A stretch of DNA of 64,000 nucleotides, taken from positions 1-64,000 of the forward strand of contig CAZCYQ010000001.1 of the NCBI GenBank assembly GCA_964503085.1. The letters run 5' to 3'. The notes beneath the pieces are model-generated. The model was given only the letters and a program-made list of their open reading frames with translations. It was not told where the DNA came from and did not search any database. The DNA comes from Bin80 sp964503085 (lineage in GTDB: Bacteria > Bacteroidota > Rhodothermia > Rhodothermales > Bin80). The translations under genes were made by a program, and so were the position numbers. Positions 54,452 through 63,370 of this stretch are shown here, in pieces (positions within the stretch are counted from its first letter, which is position 1; each line of letters starts with the position of its first letter).

Positions 54452-55621
54452 ATGTTCAAAGTCAGGACCTTCGATACGATTTCTTCTCAGGGATTAGATC
54501 GGTTTCCCTCATCTGAATATATAGTCAGTGAAAACGTAAAGGAGCCGGATGCATTCCTGTTGAGAAGCCGCAGCCTTCATGGCGTCACTTTCCCGAACTC
54601 TGTCCTTGCCATTGCCCGATGTGGCGCAGGGGTTAACAATATTCCCATTGAAACATGCTCCAATCAGGGCATAGTCGTTTTTAACACGCCGGGTGCCAAC
54701 GCGAACAGTGTTAAGGAGCTAGTTATATGTGGCATGCTGTTGGCCTCCCGGCGGATTGTGGACGGTATCAACTGGGCTAGGTCCCTGAAAGACGGAGATG
54801 TCGCAGCTGCAGTGGAAAAGGGAAAGAAAAACTTCAAGGGCCCTGAAATCATGGGCAAGACACTGGGGGTCATTGGCCTTGGTGCCATTGGGGTCGCTGT
54901 AGCAAACGCAGCCAACGCGCTCGGGATGAGGACGCTGGGTTACGATCCGTTTATTTCGGTGTCCAATGCATGGGGGCTGAGTAGGGAAGTAACACGGGCA
55001 ACGGGTCTGGATGAGATCGTTCAGAGCGCAGACTACATCACGCTTCATGTACCACTCAACGATCAGACGCGTGACTTGATTAACGCATCTCACTTTGCGC
55101 GTATGAAGACGGGGGCGCGCCTATTAAATTTTGCGCGTGGACCACTGGTCAACGAAGAAGCACTCCTTCGGGCTTTGGATGAAGGCACCTGTGCATGCTA
55201 CGTTACAGATTTTGTGGATGCGCGGTTAGTGCAGCATCCCAAAGTGATTCCAGTGCCACATTTGGGTGCATCAACATCAGAAGCCGAGGATAACTGTGCA
55301 GTTATGGCAGCAGAGCAGATTCGCAACTACCTTGAGCACGGGACTGTCAAGAATTCAGTCAACTTTCCCGAAGTCACACTTCCTCCCCGTCCAGACGGGT
55401 ACAGAATTCAGATAGTAAATCGAAATGAACCCCGGATGATTAGCCAACTTGCAACCGTGCTTGCAGGCGCTGGACTTAACATTGATAATCTCGTAAACAA
55501 GGGACGTGGCGCTCTAGCCTACAACGTGATTGATATTGGTAGTCCAATCAGTTGCTCTGTGTCCAATCAGTTGGCAGCCATTGATGGGGTGGTCAGAGCA
55601 CGTGTAATCGCTCCTTCATAG
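54452..55621 (+). CDS. serA: Phosphoglycerate dehydrogenase
   Basis: 389 residues from the ATG at 54452. A D-2-hydroxyacid dehydrogenase: Rossmann motif LGVIGLGAIGVAVANAA, catalytic Arg in LNFARGPLVNEEAL, catalytic His in VPHLGASTSEAE. The C-terminal ~75 residues (NRNEPRMISQLATVLAGAG ... ) form an ACT-like domain that may mediate serine feedback. It makes 3-phosphohydroxypyruvate for serine synthesis. No serC or serB is adjacent. The acyltransferase gene begins 1 nt after its stop. Confidence 0.88.
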   Translation: MFKVRTFDTISSQGLDRFPSSEYIVSENVKEPDAFLLRSRSLHGVTFPNSVLAIARCGAGVNNIPIETCSNQGIVVFNTPGANANSVKELVICGMLLASRRIVDGINWARSLKDGDVAAAVEKGKKNFKGPEIMGKTLGVIGLGAIGVAVANAANALGMRTLGYDPFISVSNAWGLSREVTRATGLDEIVQSADYITLHVPLNDQTRDLINASHFARMKTGARLLNFARGPLVNEEALLRALDEGTCACYVTDFVDARLVQHPKVIPVPHLGASTSEAEDNCAVMAAEQIRNYLEHGTVKNSVNFPEVTLPPRPDGYRIQIVNRNEPRMISQLATVLAGAGLNIDNLVNKGRGALAYNVIDIGSPISCSVSNQLAAIDGVVRARVIAPS

Positions 55622-55622
55622 T

Positions 55623-56213
55623 ATGTCCTTCCCAGACCTTGGTCCTGATGTGGCACGTAAATCTCGCCCAGGGTTTACACGATTTGCCAGGTGGCTATTG
55701 AAGATTTTAGGTTGGCGTGTTGAGGGAACGTTGCCGAACCTGAAAAAATTTGTAATTATCGCTGCATATCACACATCAAACTGGGATTTTTTCCTGGCGA
55801 TGGCCATCATGTTTGCCTTGGACCTGCGGGGGAACTGGATAGCAAAACATACGATCTTTCGATGGCCATTTGGTCCTCTGCTTCGCTTACTCGGAGGAAA
55901 GCCGGTTGACCGGCGTAATCATTATGGCATGGTGCAGGGGGCCATAGAGCTTTTCGAGACGAGCGAGCAGCTTGTTTTCGCAATCACCCCCGAAGGCACA
56001 CGCAGCCGCGTGGAAAAATGGAAAACGGGGTTCTACCACATTGCAGTAGGCGCAAAGGTCGTAATTGTACCGGCCTATTTTGATTACCCCGGTCGCAAAG
56101 TGGGGTTTGGAGTCCCATTTACACCCACGGGCGACATGGAAGGCGATATCGCAGCGCTGCAAGAATTTTACGAACCATACAGAAAGACGGCTGCCCGGCC
56201 AGACAGGGTCTAA
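55623..56213 (+). CDS. 1-acyl-sn-glycerol-3-phosphate acyltransferase-like protein
   Basis: 196 residues. PlsC-type motifs: AAYHTSNWDFFLA (H-x4-D catalytic pair), GKPVDRRN (substrate-phosphate motif), and ITPEGTRSRVEKWKTGFYHIA (EGTRS). It transfers an acyl chain to lysophosphatidate or a related acceptor at the inner membrane. It probably shares a transcript with serA. Its stop overlaps the convergent dehydrogenase gene by 4 nt. Confidence 0.85.
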   Translation: MSFPDLGPDVARKSRPGFTRFARWLLKILGWRVEGTLPNLKKFVIIAAYHTSNWDFFLAMAIMFALDLRGNWIAKHTIFRWPFGPLLRLLGGKPVDRRNHYGMVQGAIELFETSEQLVFAITPEGTRSRVEKWKTGFYHIAVGAKVVIVPAYFDYPGRKVGFGVPFTPTGDMEGDIAALQEFYEPYRKTAARPDRV

Positions 56214-57628
56214 GGAAAGATGCCCATACGAAGATAGCCCTGGGCAATCTTGTCAATTGCACTCATAAATGCGCCTGTGCGCAGGTCAAGGTTATGGCTT
56301 CGCGCTTTGGCGTGGATTTCATGGTATGCAGTAACCATCGTATCCTCCAGACCCGAATCAACCAGGTCAGCCTCACTTGCGCCGAAAGCGAGCGTTGTTT
56401 CAAGCCCCTTGGCAGTCGCTGTACTCAGGCGCTTATCAACCAAGTCCTGCACGGTTTCAAGGATTTTTAATGCATTGTGCGCTTCGCGCCGCCGGCTCAT
56501 ACGACCGTGCCGTACATGGGAAAGGTTTCGGAGCCATTCGAAATAGGAAACCGTGACTCCTCCTGCATTCAGGTAGACATCGGGGATGATTACGACGCCA
56601 CGTTCCGCAAGTATCTGATCGGCATTGAAGGTCAGCGGACCGTTCGCCGCTTCAGCGATGATTTTCGCCTTGATTCGATCAGCGTTGTCACTTCTCACCT
56701 GAGCTTCCAGGGCTGCGGGGATAAGAATGTCGCAGTCCATTTCCAGTATTAGCTTGGAATTCTCAATGTTCTGTGCTCCTGGGAAGTTGAGCGTTGCTCC
56801 GGTTTCTTTGCGGTGCGATACAACATCTTCCAGACACAATCCGTCTGGATTGTAGAGTGCGCCATCATATTCGCCGACACCTACAATTTTTGCACCGGCT
56901 TTTTCCAGGAAATGAGCGGCGTGGTAGCCGACATTTCCAAGTCCCTGTACGATCACACTTTTACCTTCCACACCGGGATCCAATCCCAGTGCGCGCATAT
57001 CTTCTTCAATAGAGCAAGCCTCCCGAATACCAAAGAAGACCCCCCGCCCCGTGGCCTCAACGCGTCCGCGAACTCCCCCCATGCCGACGGGCTTCCCCGT
57101 GACAGCGGCCAGCGCATCAAGCGGATTATCTGTTAGTGTTTGATAGGTGTCAAAAATCCAGCTCATTTCGGTGGCGGAAGTGCCATAATCTGGAGCGGGC
57201 ACATCTACACCGGGTCCGATAAAATTTTTCTTGGCCAACTCAAAAGTGTATCGTCGTGTGATACGTTCCAGTTCAGGCTGGGAATACTGCCTGCGGTCAA
57301 TGCGTATTCCGCCTTTGGCACCGCCATAAGGGACATCCACAATGGCACATTTATAGGACATGAGGGAAGCCAGTGCCATGACTTCATCTGCATTCACGTT
57401 AGGAGCATAACGGATTCCTCCTTTTGTGGGCTGCATATGGTGACTGTGCTCAGCGCGGTATGCGTGTATCACATCAATTTCCCCGTTGTCTCGCACTAGC
57501 GGGAAACTTACATGGTAGACGCTGTTGCAGGACCTGATCTGTGCGAGCAATCCGGGAGCATGACCAGTGTGTACCGCTGCACGGTCAAACATTTTATTGA
57601 CCTCGTCAAAGAAGGAAATATGTTGCAT
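56210..57628 (-). CDS. Glu/Leu/Phe/Val dehydrogenase (glutamate dehydrogenase)
   Basis: 472 residues. PTKGGIRYAPNVNADEVMALA and YKCAIVDVPYGGAKGGIRID carry the substrate and catalytic lysines; PAPDYGTSATEMSWIFDTY and VQGLGNVGYHAAHFLEKAG give the hinge and NAD-binding parts. It interconverts glutamate and 2-oxoglutarate plus ammonia. The length fits the hexameric GdhA/RocG class. The 426-bp upstream gap contains its promoter. Confidence 0.92.
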   Translation of the reverse strand: MQHISFFDEVNKMFDRAAVHTGHAPGLLAQIRSCNSVYHVSFPLVRDNGEIDVIHAYRAEHSHHMQPTKGGIRYAPNVNADEVMALASLMSYKCAIVDVPYGGAKGGIRIDRRQYSQPELERITRRYTFELAKKNFIGPGVDVPAPDYGTSATEMSWIFDTYQTLTDNPLDALAAVTGKPVGMGGVRGRVEATGRGVFFGIREACSIEEDMRALGLDPGVEGKSVIVQGLGNVGYHAAHFLEKAGAKIVGVGEYDGALYNPDGLCLEDVVSHRKETGATLNFPGAQNIENSKLILEMDCDILIPAALEAQVRSDNADRIKAKIIAEAANGPLTFNADQILAERGVVIIPDVYLNAGGVTVSYFEWLRNLSHVRHGRMSRRREAHNALKILETVQDLVDKRLSTATAKGLETTLAFGASEADLVDSGLEDTMVTAYHEIHAKARSHNLDLRTGAFMSAIDKIAQGYLRMGIFP

Positions 57629-57965
57629 GATTAAGGTTGGGTGACGGTTGTGGAAGCGCTTTCAATTTCCGTTAATTTACGCATTTAACCTTCGTATATG
57701 ATAGTCTTTAGCTCAATTTACGCAGCGACAATCAGGCACAGATCATTCCTTACCAGGGATTTAATCTGTGAGTAACCGTCATACAGTTGACCGCACATCC
57801 ATTGCCAAAGTGCAGTCAATGATTTGGTTTCCTTTATTGCGCCGTTACACAGCAATTGGAGTGCTATTTGGTTATAATTCTCCTCTGTTGTATTAGGAGA
57901 CCACGTGCGGATTTGTGGAATGATGCCTTCCCCGCAATTCGGCAGGTGCCCAATAATGAGTTACA
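57629..57965. other. Gene-free stretch upstream of the dehydrogenase and antiporter genes
   Basis: About 340 bp between divergent genes, AT-richer than its neighbours and consistent with promoters in both directions. I see no coding frame or repeat worth reporting before the structured leader at 57966. Confidence 0.35.
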
Positions 57966-58021
57966 AACACCTTACTTTCTCGGACGGGGGGCGTAAAAGC
58001 CCCCGTTTGATGGCAGGTGTT
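57966..58021 (+). promoter_or_regulatory. Nested hairpin leader upstream of the antiporter gene
   Basis: Outer arms AACACCT (57966-57972) and AGGTGTT (58015-58021) enclose a GC-rich inner stem (CGGGGGGC at 57985-57992 with GCCCCCG at 57999-58005, loop GTAAAA). The inner stem is followed by GTTT, as in a weak intrinsic terminator. It ends 33 bp before the antiporter start, so it could be a 5' leader that controls it. It matches no riboswitch class that I recognise. Confidence 0.4.
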
Positions 58022-58054
58022 CACTGTTCGCTTTAAGCCATACAATCTGAATTC

Positions 58055-59875
58055 GTGAGTGGGCAAATATTAATTCATATCGTCTTGGTCATTGGATTGG
58101 CAATTGGCGCCCAGTGGCTTGCATGGCGTATCCGGGTCCCGTCAATCCTGCTTCTGCTGATTCTCGGGTTTGTAGCGGGACCGGTAACCAGAATACTCCC
58201 GCCTGAACATTTGCAAGGCGACTGGCTGTTTGCTTTTGTTTCCCTGGCTATCGGCATCATACTGTTTGAAGGAGGCTTGAATCTCAAGTTGTCTGAGTTA
58301 AGGGGCGTAGGTCGTGTAGTACTGAACCTGGTAACCATTGGTGTAATGATAACCGGGATGCTTGCTGCCGTAGCTGCGCACTTTGTACTGGGTATGCCCT
58401 GGGAAATTGCTGCTGTGTTAGGGGCCATTCTGACGGTGACCGGCCCGACTGTAGTATTGCCCCTTCTCAGACATGTTCGACCAAGCGGGCGCGTCAATGC
58501 GATTGCAAAATGGGAAGGAATCACAATTGATCCAGTGGGTGCGATCTTCGCAGTCCTGGTGCTTGAAGCTGTGATTGTCATGCATGAGCATGGTCCGGGT
58601 GAGGGCGGTGGCGGCATGGTTGCCACGATTCTTCCATCGCTGGAGGCGTTGTTGGCCACGGGAGCTATTAGTGTAGGAATCAGTGTCCTGGGAGCTATGC
58701 TCATGGTCTTTCTGTTACGGCGTCACCTGGTACCTGATTACTTGCAGAGTTCGCTTGCACTGACTGTCGTCATACTTGTGTTCGCCCTGTCGAATGAATT
58801 GCACGAGGAATCAGGGCTGTTTTCTGTGACTATGATGGGAGTATTTCTTGCGAACCAACAGTACGTTACGGTTCGCAGCATAACCAAGTTCAAAGAGGAT
58901 TTGCAGGTACTTCTGATAGGCTGTCTTTTCATTCTCCTTTCGGCGCGTCTTGATTTGGAAGCACTGGATTATTTTGATGCGCGTGCTTTCATATTTCTAG
59001 GCATTCTGATCTTGTTCATCCGGCCAATTGCAGTCGTATTCTCGAGCTTTAATACCGGACTTAACTGGAAGGAAAAGGGTTTCATTGCGTGGTTGGCACC
59101 GCGTGGTATCGTGGCTGCTGCAGTAGCATCGCTGTTCTCTGTTCGTGTCGCAGAAGTTTACGGTACGGATCTAGCGGGACCGTTGGTACCGATTGTTTAT
59201 ATGGTCATAATCGGTACAGTCACGGTTTATGGATTGACGCTACAGCCACTGGCGCGCGTGCTCAAGATGGCGGACTCGAACCCACAGGGGATCCTGTTTT
59301 TGGGGGCCAGTATGTGGGTGCAAAGCATTGCCAAGGCCATTCAGGAGCAGGGAATGGCTGTACTTCTGCTTGATGTTAACGAGAATAATATTGAGCGGGC
59401 GCGCGAGCGGGGATTACCCGCAGTTGCGGCAGATGCTCTGGGAGAACAAGTTTTTGATGAATTGGACTTGAGTGGAATCAAACGATTTATAGCCGCGACC
59501 TCCAACGATGAAACGAATTCGCTCGCCGCACTTCGTTTCAAGGAGGTTTTTGAGGGTGGGGAGGTATATCAGCCCGCTGCTCCCACTGTTCGTACTGAAA
59601 CCTCCCAGCTTCGCGTACCGACATATCTGCGGGGGCGTCCGTTGTTCGGGGCTGTGCACACCGCACAAGATTTGGAACGCCGGTACGAATCCGGGGGAGC
59701 GGTACAATCCATTGATATTACGGCGGCGGAGGCTTATGAAGAGTTGCAGGCAAAGTATCAAAACAACTTGGTTTTACTCTTCATTGTTCGGGGATCCAGT
59801 CTTCTGGTCCATGCAGAAGAAAATGGTCTGGTCCCACAATTGGGGGATAAGGTTATAGTACTGCTGCCACCTTGA
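58055..59875 (+). CDS. Cation:proton antiporter (CPA1/NhaP-like) with C-terminal NAD-binding domain
   Basis: 606 residues from a GTG start. Twelve or so membrane helices with LFEGGLNLKLSELRG, GAILTVTGPTVVLPLLRH and KWEGITIDPVGAIFAVLVLE, the ion-binding Asp region of CPA1 antiporters. From about residue 405 a TrkA-N/RCK-like Rossmann domain (GILFLGASMWVQSIAKAI ... VLLLDVNENNIERA ... AATSNDETNSLAAL) is followed by a TrkA-C-like end. It should exchange Na+ or K+ for protons with ligand gating by the cytoplasmic domain. Confidence 0.88.
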   Translation: MSGQILIHIVLVIGLAIGAQWLAWRIRVPSILLLLILGFVAGPVTRILPPEHLQGDWLFAFVSLAIGIILFEGGLNLKLSELRGVGRVVLNLVTIGVMITGMLAAVAAHFVLGMPWEIAAVLGAILTVTGPTVVLPLLRHVRPSGRVNAIAKWEGITIDPVGAIFAVLVLEAVIVMHEHGPGEGGGGMVATILPSLEALLATGAISVGISVLGAMLMVFLLRRHLVPDYLQSSLALTVVILVFALSNELHEESGLFSVTMMGVFLANQQYVTVRSITKFKEDLQVLLIGCLFILLSARLDLEALDYFDARAFIFLGILILFIRPIAVVFSSFNTGLNWKEKGFIAWLAPRGIVAAAVASLFSVRVAEVYGTDLAGPLVPIVYMVIIGTVTVYGLTLQPLARVLKMADSNPQGILFLGASMWVQSIAKAIQEQGMAVLLLDVNENNIERARERGLPAVAADALGEQVFDELDLSGIKRFIAATSNDETNSLAALRFKEVFEGGEVYQPAAPTVRTETSQLRVPTYLRGRPLFGAVHTAQDLERRYESGGAVQSIDITAAEAYEELQAKYQNNLVLLFIVRGSSLLVHAEENGLVPQLGDKVIVLLPP

Positions 59876-60168
59876 TAGGCGAACGAGAATGCGAGCGTTG
59901 GCGAAATTAATGGGAGTTATATCCCAAGGGTAACAGCTGCAATCGCATCCTAGTGCAAGCGGGCTCAGACCCGATTGCCAATGATTTGGACAACGAAGCT
60001 TAAAGGAATAGACCAAGCGCCCGCTATGGACAGAGCCTTCATTCACAAGGCGTGTGCTACAACACTGATATTGCTACTGCCCACATGGAAGCGATGCAGG
60101 AAAATGACACGTCGATCCGAAGGAAGGCGGCGGCTCTCGTGCTGCCGTTTCTATAGCAACCCCGTGCG

Positions 60169-60678
60169 CTAGCCCTCGTGGGGGTCGGGTATAGTGCAGG
60201 GCGTAAGACGAGTTGTGTTATCGTCGTTGTACGAGGCGTTGTAGCCGGTCACCTCGAACCTGTCTCCGTTCATTCGCCCCCAAACGCCTCCGCAATGTTC
60301 CAAGGCTTTTTTGGTGCACCGGCCAAATTTTATCCACCCGGTGGACACGTTCACGTTTTCAGAGCAATGTACTTCCGCCGCTGCTTCGGCCATTTCGCTG
60401 CCCCAGAAGCCGATCCCGAAGAACGTTGCGCCGGATTCGAACGCGGTCAAACTGGCGTAGCGCACGCCGCTTTGCGTCGTGGCCTCAACCTCAAGTCCCA
60501 TCGCCTCAAGGGCCTCAGGGCTTCTTGCCAACCACAGCGAGCCGTTTGAGGGCAACTTGTCAGCAACGAGCTCTTGGAGTTCTGCCGTGAAGTCCGGCTC
60601 CGGCTCGTCGGTGATCGCTTCGCACCCGGCTACGAACAGTGCCGCCACTAGAAGTGGCGTACAACGCTTTGCTTTCAT
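60169..60678 (-). CDS. Small lipoprotein of the Cys-patterned family (third member)
   Basis: 169 residues; lipoprotein signal ending ALFVAGC (Cys19). It shares with the island proteins at 22521-22964 and 22978-23523 the pattern C-x15-C-x7-C (AEVHC ... FGRC-TKKALEHC) and the end TGYNASYNDDNTTRLTPC followed by PDPHEG, identical in layout to the PDPH tail of the 22978 protein. A WL..SPEAL segment near residue 50 also aligns. It stands alone, 37 kb away from its relatives. Function unknown. Confidence 0.65.
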   Translation of the reverse strand: MKAKRCTPLLVAALFVAGCEAITDEPEPDFTAELQELVADKLPSNGSLWLARSPEALEAMGLEVEATTQSGVRYASLTAFESGATFFGIGFWGSEMAEAAAEVHCSENVNVSTGWIKFGRCTKKALEHCGGVWGRMNGDRFEVTGYNASYNDDNTTRLTPCTIPDPHEG

Positions 60679-61061
60679 GGGCCTGCGGTAAGTTGGTCTG
60701 GAGCCACTAATGTAGCGTTATCTGCGGAGAATAACTAAGCGGGGTTTGGCTGGCACAAAGTCAAGAAACGGGCGCGTAATTGTTAGATCCACAATCACAG
60801 GATCTGACAATGAGTGCCTCATACCACAAATTAATTAAGGCAATTGGTCTCTTTGTGAGTTTGAAATAATGTTCTCTCCCACTACTCCAAGCGCGGGCTC
60901 GCTTGGCAGGACGACCTTGATATCTCCGCTTCATACAATGCTTGTCTGGATATTAATACTGACCAGAAAGATCTACTTCCTGGCAGACAATGTTCCCCCG
61001 TGGGAACATGCAGATTGCGGCTTAGGTATTGCATGCAACCAATCATATGTAGACCATCAGG
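60679..61061. other. Gene-free stretch upstream of the TPR-thioredoxin gene
   Basis: About 380 bp between divergent genes. It contains a small inverted repeat (AGATCC / GGATCT near 60785-60810) and the better one annotated at 60990. No gene recognised. Confidence 0.4.
60990..61009. promoter_or_regulatory. 8-bp inverted repeat, possible operator
   Basis: ATGTTCCC, 4-nt spacer, GGGAACAT. The symmetry and position, about 55 bp before the TPR-thioredoxin start, suit a dimeric repressor site or a short hairpin. The regulator is unknown. Confidence 0.35.
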
Positions 61062-61064
61062 GTG

Positions 61065-63152
61065 ATGACTTTTCTGCAGTGCCCAAGCGCAAGTGAATCA
61101 CGCGCATTGAAGCTCTTTTTAGCTCTTGTGACGGTTTCGATCATGTCATGCTCGGAATCGGGTCCGAGTGTTGAAGAACAGTTGCAGATCGCACGCCAAG
61201 ACTATGAAAACTTCGACTTCTTGGCCGCGCGCAACGGATTTGAAGAGGCGTTTGTTCAGGATCCCGATAATGCCGAAGCGGCCTACGGTCATGCGCGTGT
61301 ACTGATGGAACTCAACCAGTACGAGGATGCAATTGCTGCATATGAAGTGGCTTTATCGCTCGCCCCCGATAACCCACGTGTGTACGAAGGATATTTGTAT
61401 ACGCTTGTCTGGGGTGGGAAATTGAGAGGTCGACGGGACTGGCTTGACCGCACTATTGAGCTCGGCCAGGAAACCATACGATCGTTCCCTGATCGGGTTG
61501 AGGCTTATGAGTCCGTTGAGGACGCTGTCGACGAATTGAGTCAATCGGAGAGATGGCTGCGGATCCTAGATGAACTGGCTACGAGATCTGAGGGGGCGTC
61601 GGCTTACAGAATCAGCCGTTCCCAAGTCTTTCGAATTCATCACATTGGGACGCGCTTACGGGCTGCGCGTTCTTCGGGAGATGCAAATGCCGTCGAGACG
61701 ATAGAAGATGAACTGAGGCATGAGCTTGAAGTTGCTGCCGCAGCTGAGGATGCGGTGGTTGAGGCTGATATGGAAACCCAACTCGGTCGCCAGTACTTTT
61801 TGGCGTTCGGATACAAATTGTTGGGTAACGATGATGAGCAGCGCAAGTGGCTATTTCGTCTGGATGAGACACCTGAGGGGCGCGAAATGAACGGGCAGAT
61901 GATTTATGTCGATGTGCATTACACGGATCATTGGGCATCAAGGGATAGCTCGTTTGAACAGCAGCTCGAGATTATTGAGCGATGGAAACAGCGATTCCTG
62001 CCAACTTGGGAAACCGGTGATAAATCGGCATTTAGGTTTGCCTTGTCTTTGGAGCAATCCATTCTTGAAGACGAAGCAAGTCGGCAGAATGAGGAGAGCG
62101 GGCAGGTTGATGAGGGTTTACTTGACCGGGTTGTCAGTGTGGGACACGACCTTGTACGGCTGGATACTTGGGACGGCGCCAGGGCCTATCGTCGGATTAT
62201 TCAATTCCTGATTGACTTTAACGTGAGACACGAGGTGGCTCTGGCCGCTGCCAATGAAGCAATTGCGGGGCTTGAGGAGAATCGTGCGGGCCTGATTTAT
62301 CCGGGCGTGTCTTTGGACGGAGTAAATCGTGCTCGCGAGAACTGGATTGCTAATATGCAACGCCTTCGCGGCTTGGTGCTGGTCAAACTGGACCGTCGCG
62401 CGGAAGCGGTGGAGATTTTTCGCCAGCTCGCTGCGAATGCCCCCCGCTCCGACCTCCTTGCTGCACTGGGCGAATTGCTCGCGGAGCAAGGATCCAATGA
62501 GGAGGCATACGAAATACTAGTGGCCGCCTTAGGTCACAATGCCCAAGACGAGCGACTTCGAAATAACGCTGACAGAATTCGTGAACTCGTCGAGGAGATC
62601 GCGTTGGCATTGAATCGCGATGAAGGAAGGCTTGACGCCGAGATAGACAGCGTCCGCATTGAGGTGGCTGATGCCGCCCGCCGGCGCTTGATAGACAACC
62701 GGCTTGACGAAGTGGCCCCAGATTTCAATCTTACTGACACCGAAGGCAATCAATGGAGTCTCTCGGAGCTGCAGGGTAAGGTTGTTGTACTCAATTACTG
62801 GGCCACATGGTGTGGGCCATGTCGCCAGGAGTTTCCGCACTACAGCTCCATGGTAGATTCATATGCGTCAGCCGACGATGTGGTATTTCTCGCAATCACC
62901 ACAGACAATGACCATAGTTTGACGCGCGAATTCCTTACAGAGAATAACTATCGCTTTACGGTATTATTTGATGAAGGTAGTGCCACGGATTTTAATGTGA
63001 ACGGTATTCCGGCCCACTTCATTTTAGGGCCCGAAGGGCGCATTCAGTACGCTACGTCTGGATTTCCGGGTGCGGAAAGGTACAATGAGGAAATGCGCTT
63101 GCGAATAGACGCACTACGCGCAGGCGGTGCCACGCCAGTACAACCTGATTAG
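61065..63152 (+). CDS. TPR lipoprotein with a C-terminal TlpA-like thioredoxin domain
   Basis: 695 residues from the ATG at 61065. A lipoprotein signal (LKLFLALVTVSIMSC) precedes TPR-like helices (about 45-120: FLAARNGFEEAFVQDPDNAEAAYGHARVL-type repeats) and a long helical middle. The last ~140 residues are a TlpA/ResA thioredoxin: APDFNLTDTEGNQWSLSEL, NYWATWCGPCRQEFPHY (CGPC active site), cis-Pro region VNGIPAHFILGPEG. It is probably a membrane-tethered periplasmic thiol-disulfide reductase on a TPR scaffold. No cytochrome c or Dsb partner is nearby. Confidence 0.85.
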   Translation: MTFLQCPSASESRALKLFLALVTVSIMSCSESGPSVEEQLQIARQDYENFDFLAARNGFEEAFVQDPDNAEAAYGHARVLMELNQYEDAIAAYEVALSLAPDNPRVYEGYLYTLVWGGKLRGRRDWLDRTIELGQETIRSFPDRVEAYESVEDAVDELSQSERWLRILDELATRSEGASAYRISRSQVFRIHHIGTRLRAARSSGDANAVETIEDELRHELEVAAAAEDAVVEADMETQLGRQYFLAFGYKLLGNDDEQRKWLFRLDETPEGREMNGQMIYVDVHYTDHWASRDSSFEQQLEIIERWKQRFLPTWETGDKSAFRFALSLEQSILEDEASRQNEESGQVDEGLLDRVVSVGHDLVRLDTWDGARAYRRIIQFLIDFNVRHEVALAAANEAIAGLEENRAGLIYPGVSLDGVNRARENWIANMQRLRGLVLVKLDRRAEAVEIFRQLAANAPRSDLLAALGELLAEQGSNEEAYEILVAALGHNAQDERLRNNADRIRELVEEIALALNRDEGRLDAEIDSVRIEVADAARRRLIDNRLDEVAPDFNLTDTEGNQWSLSELQGKVVVLNYWATWCGPCRQEFPHYSSMVDSYASADDVVFLAITTDNDHSLTREFLTENNYRFTVLFDEGSATDFNVNGIPAHFILGPEGRIQYATSGFPGAERYNEEMRLRIDALRAGGATPVQPD

Positions 63153-63370
63153 ACTAGTGTTAGAGGCGATGGCGCCAGCCGGGTTAGTGTGTAGCACAAT
63201 CGGTCTGACAAAGAGGAAATCCAGCGCGACTCGTGTGATCCGATGGTAAGATTCAGAAACTCTGGCAAGATTGTCCTGTATCCGGCCTTGCGGTACCGAT
63301 CTTCGTTGTCTAATTCAAGGGAGCGCAACTTCCTAGCGTCAAGGCTAGAGCTATTTTGATAGCATGTGGA

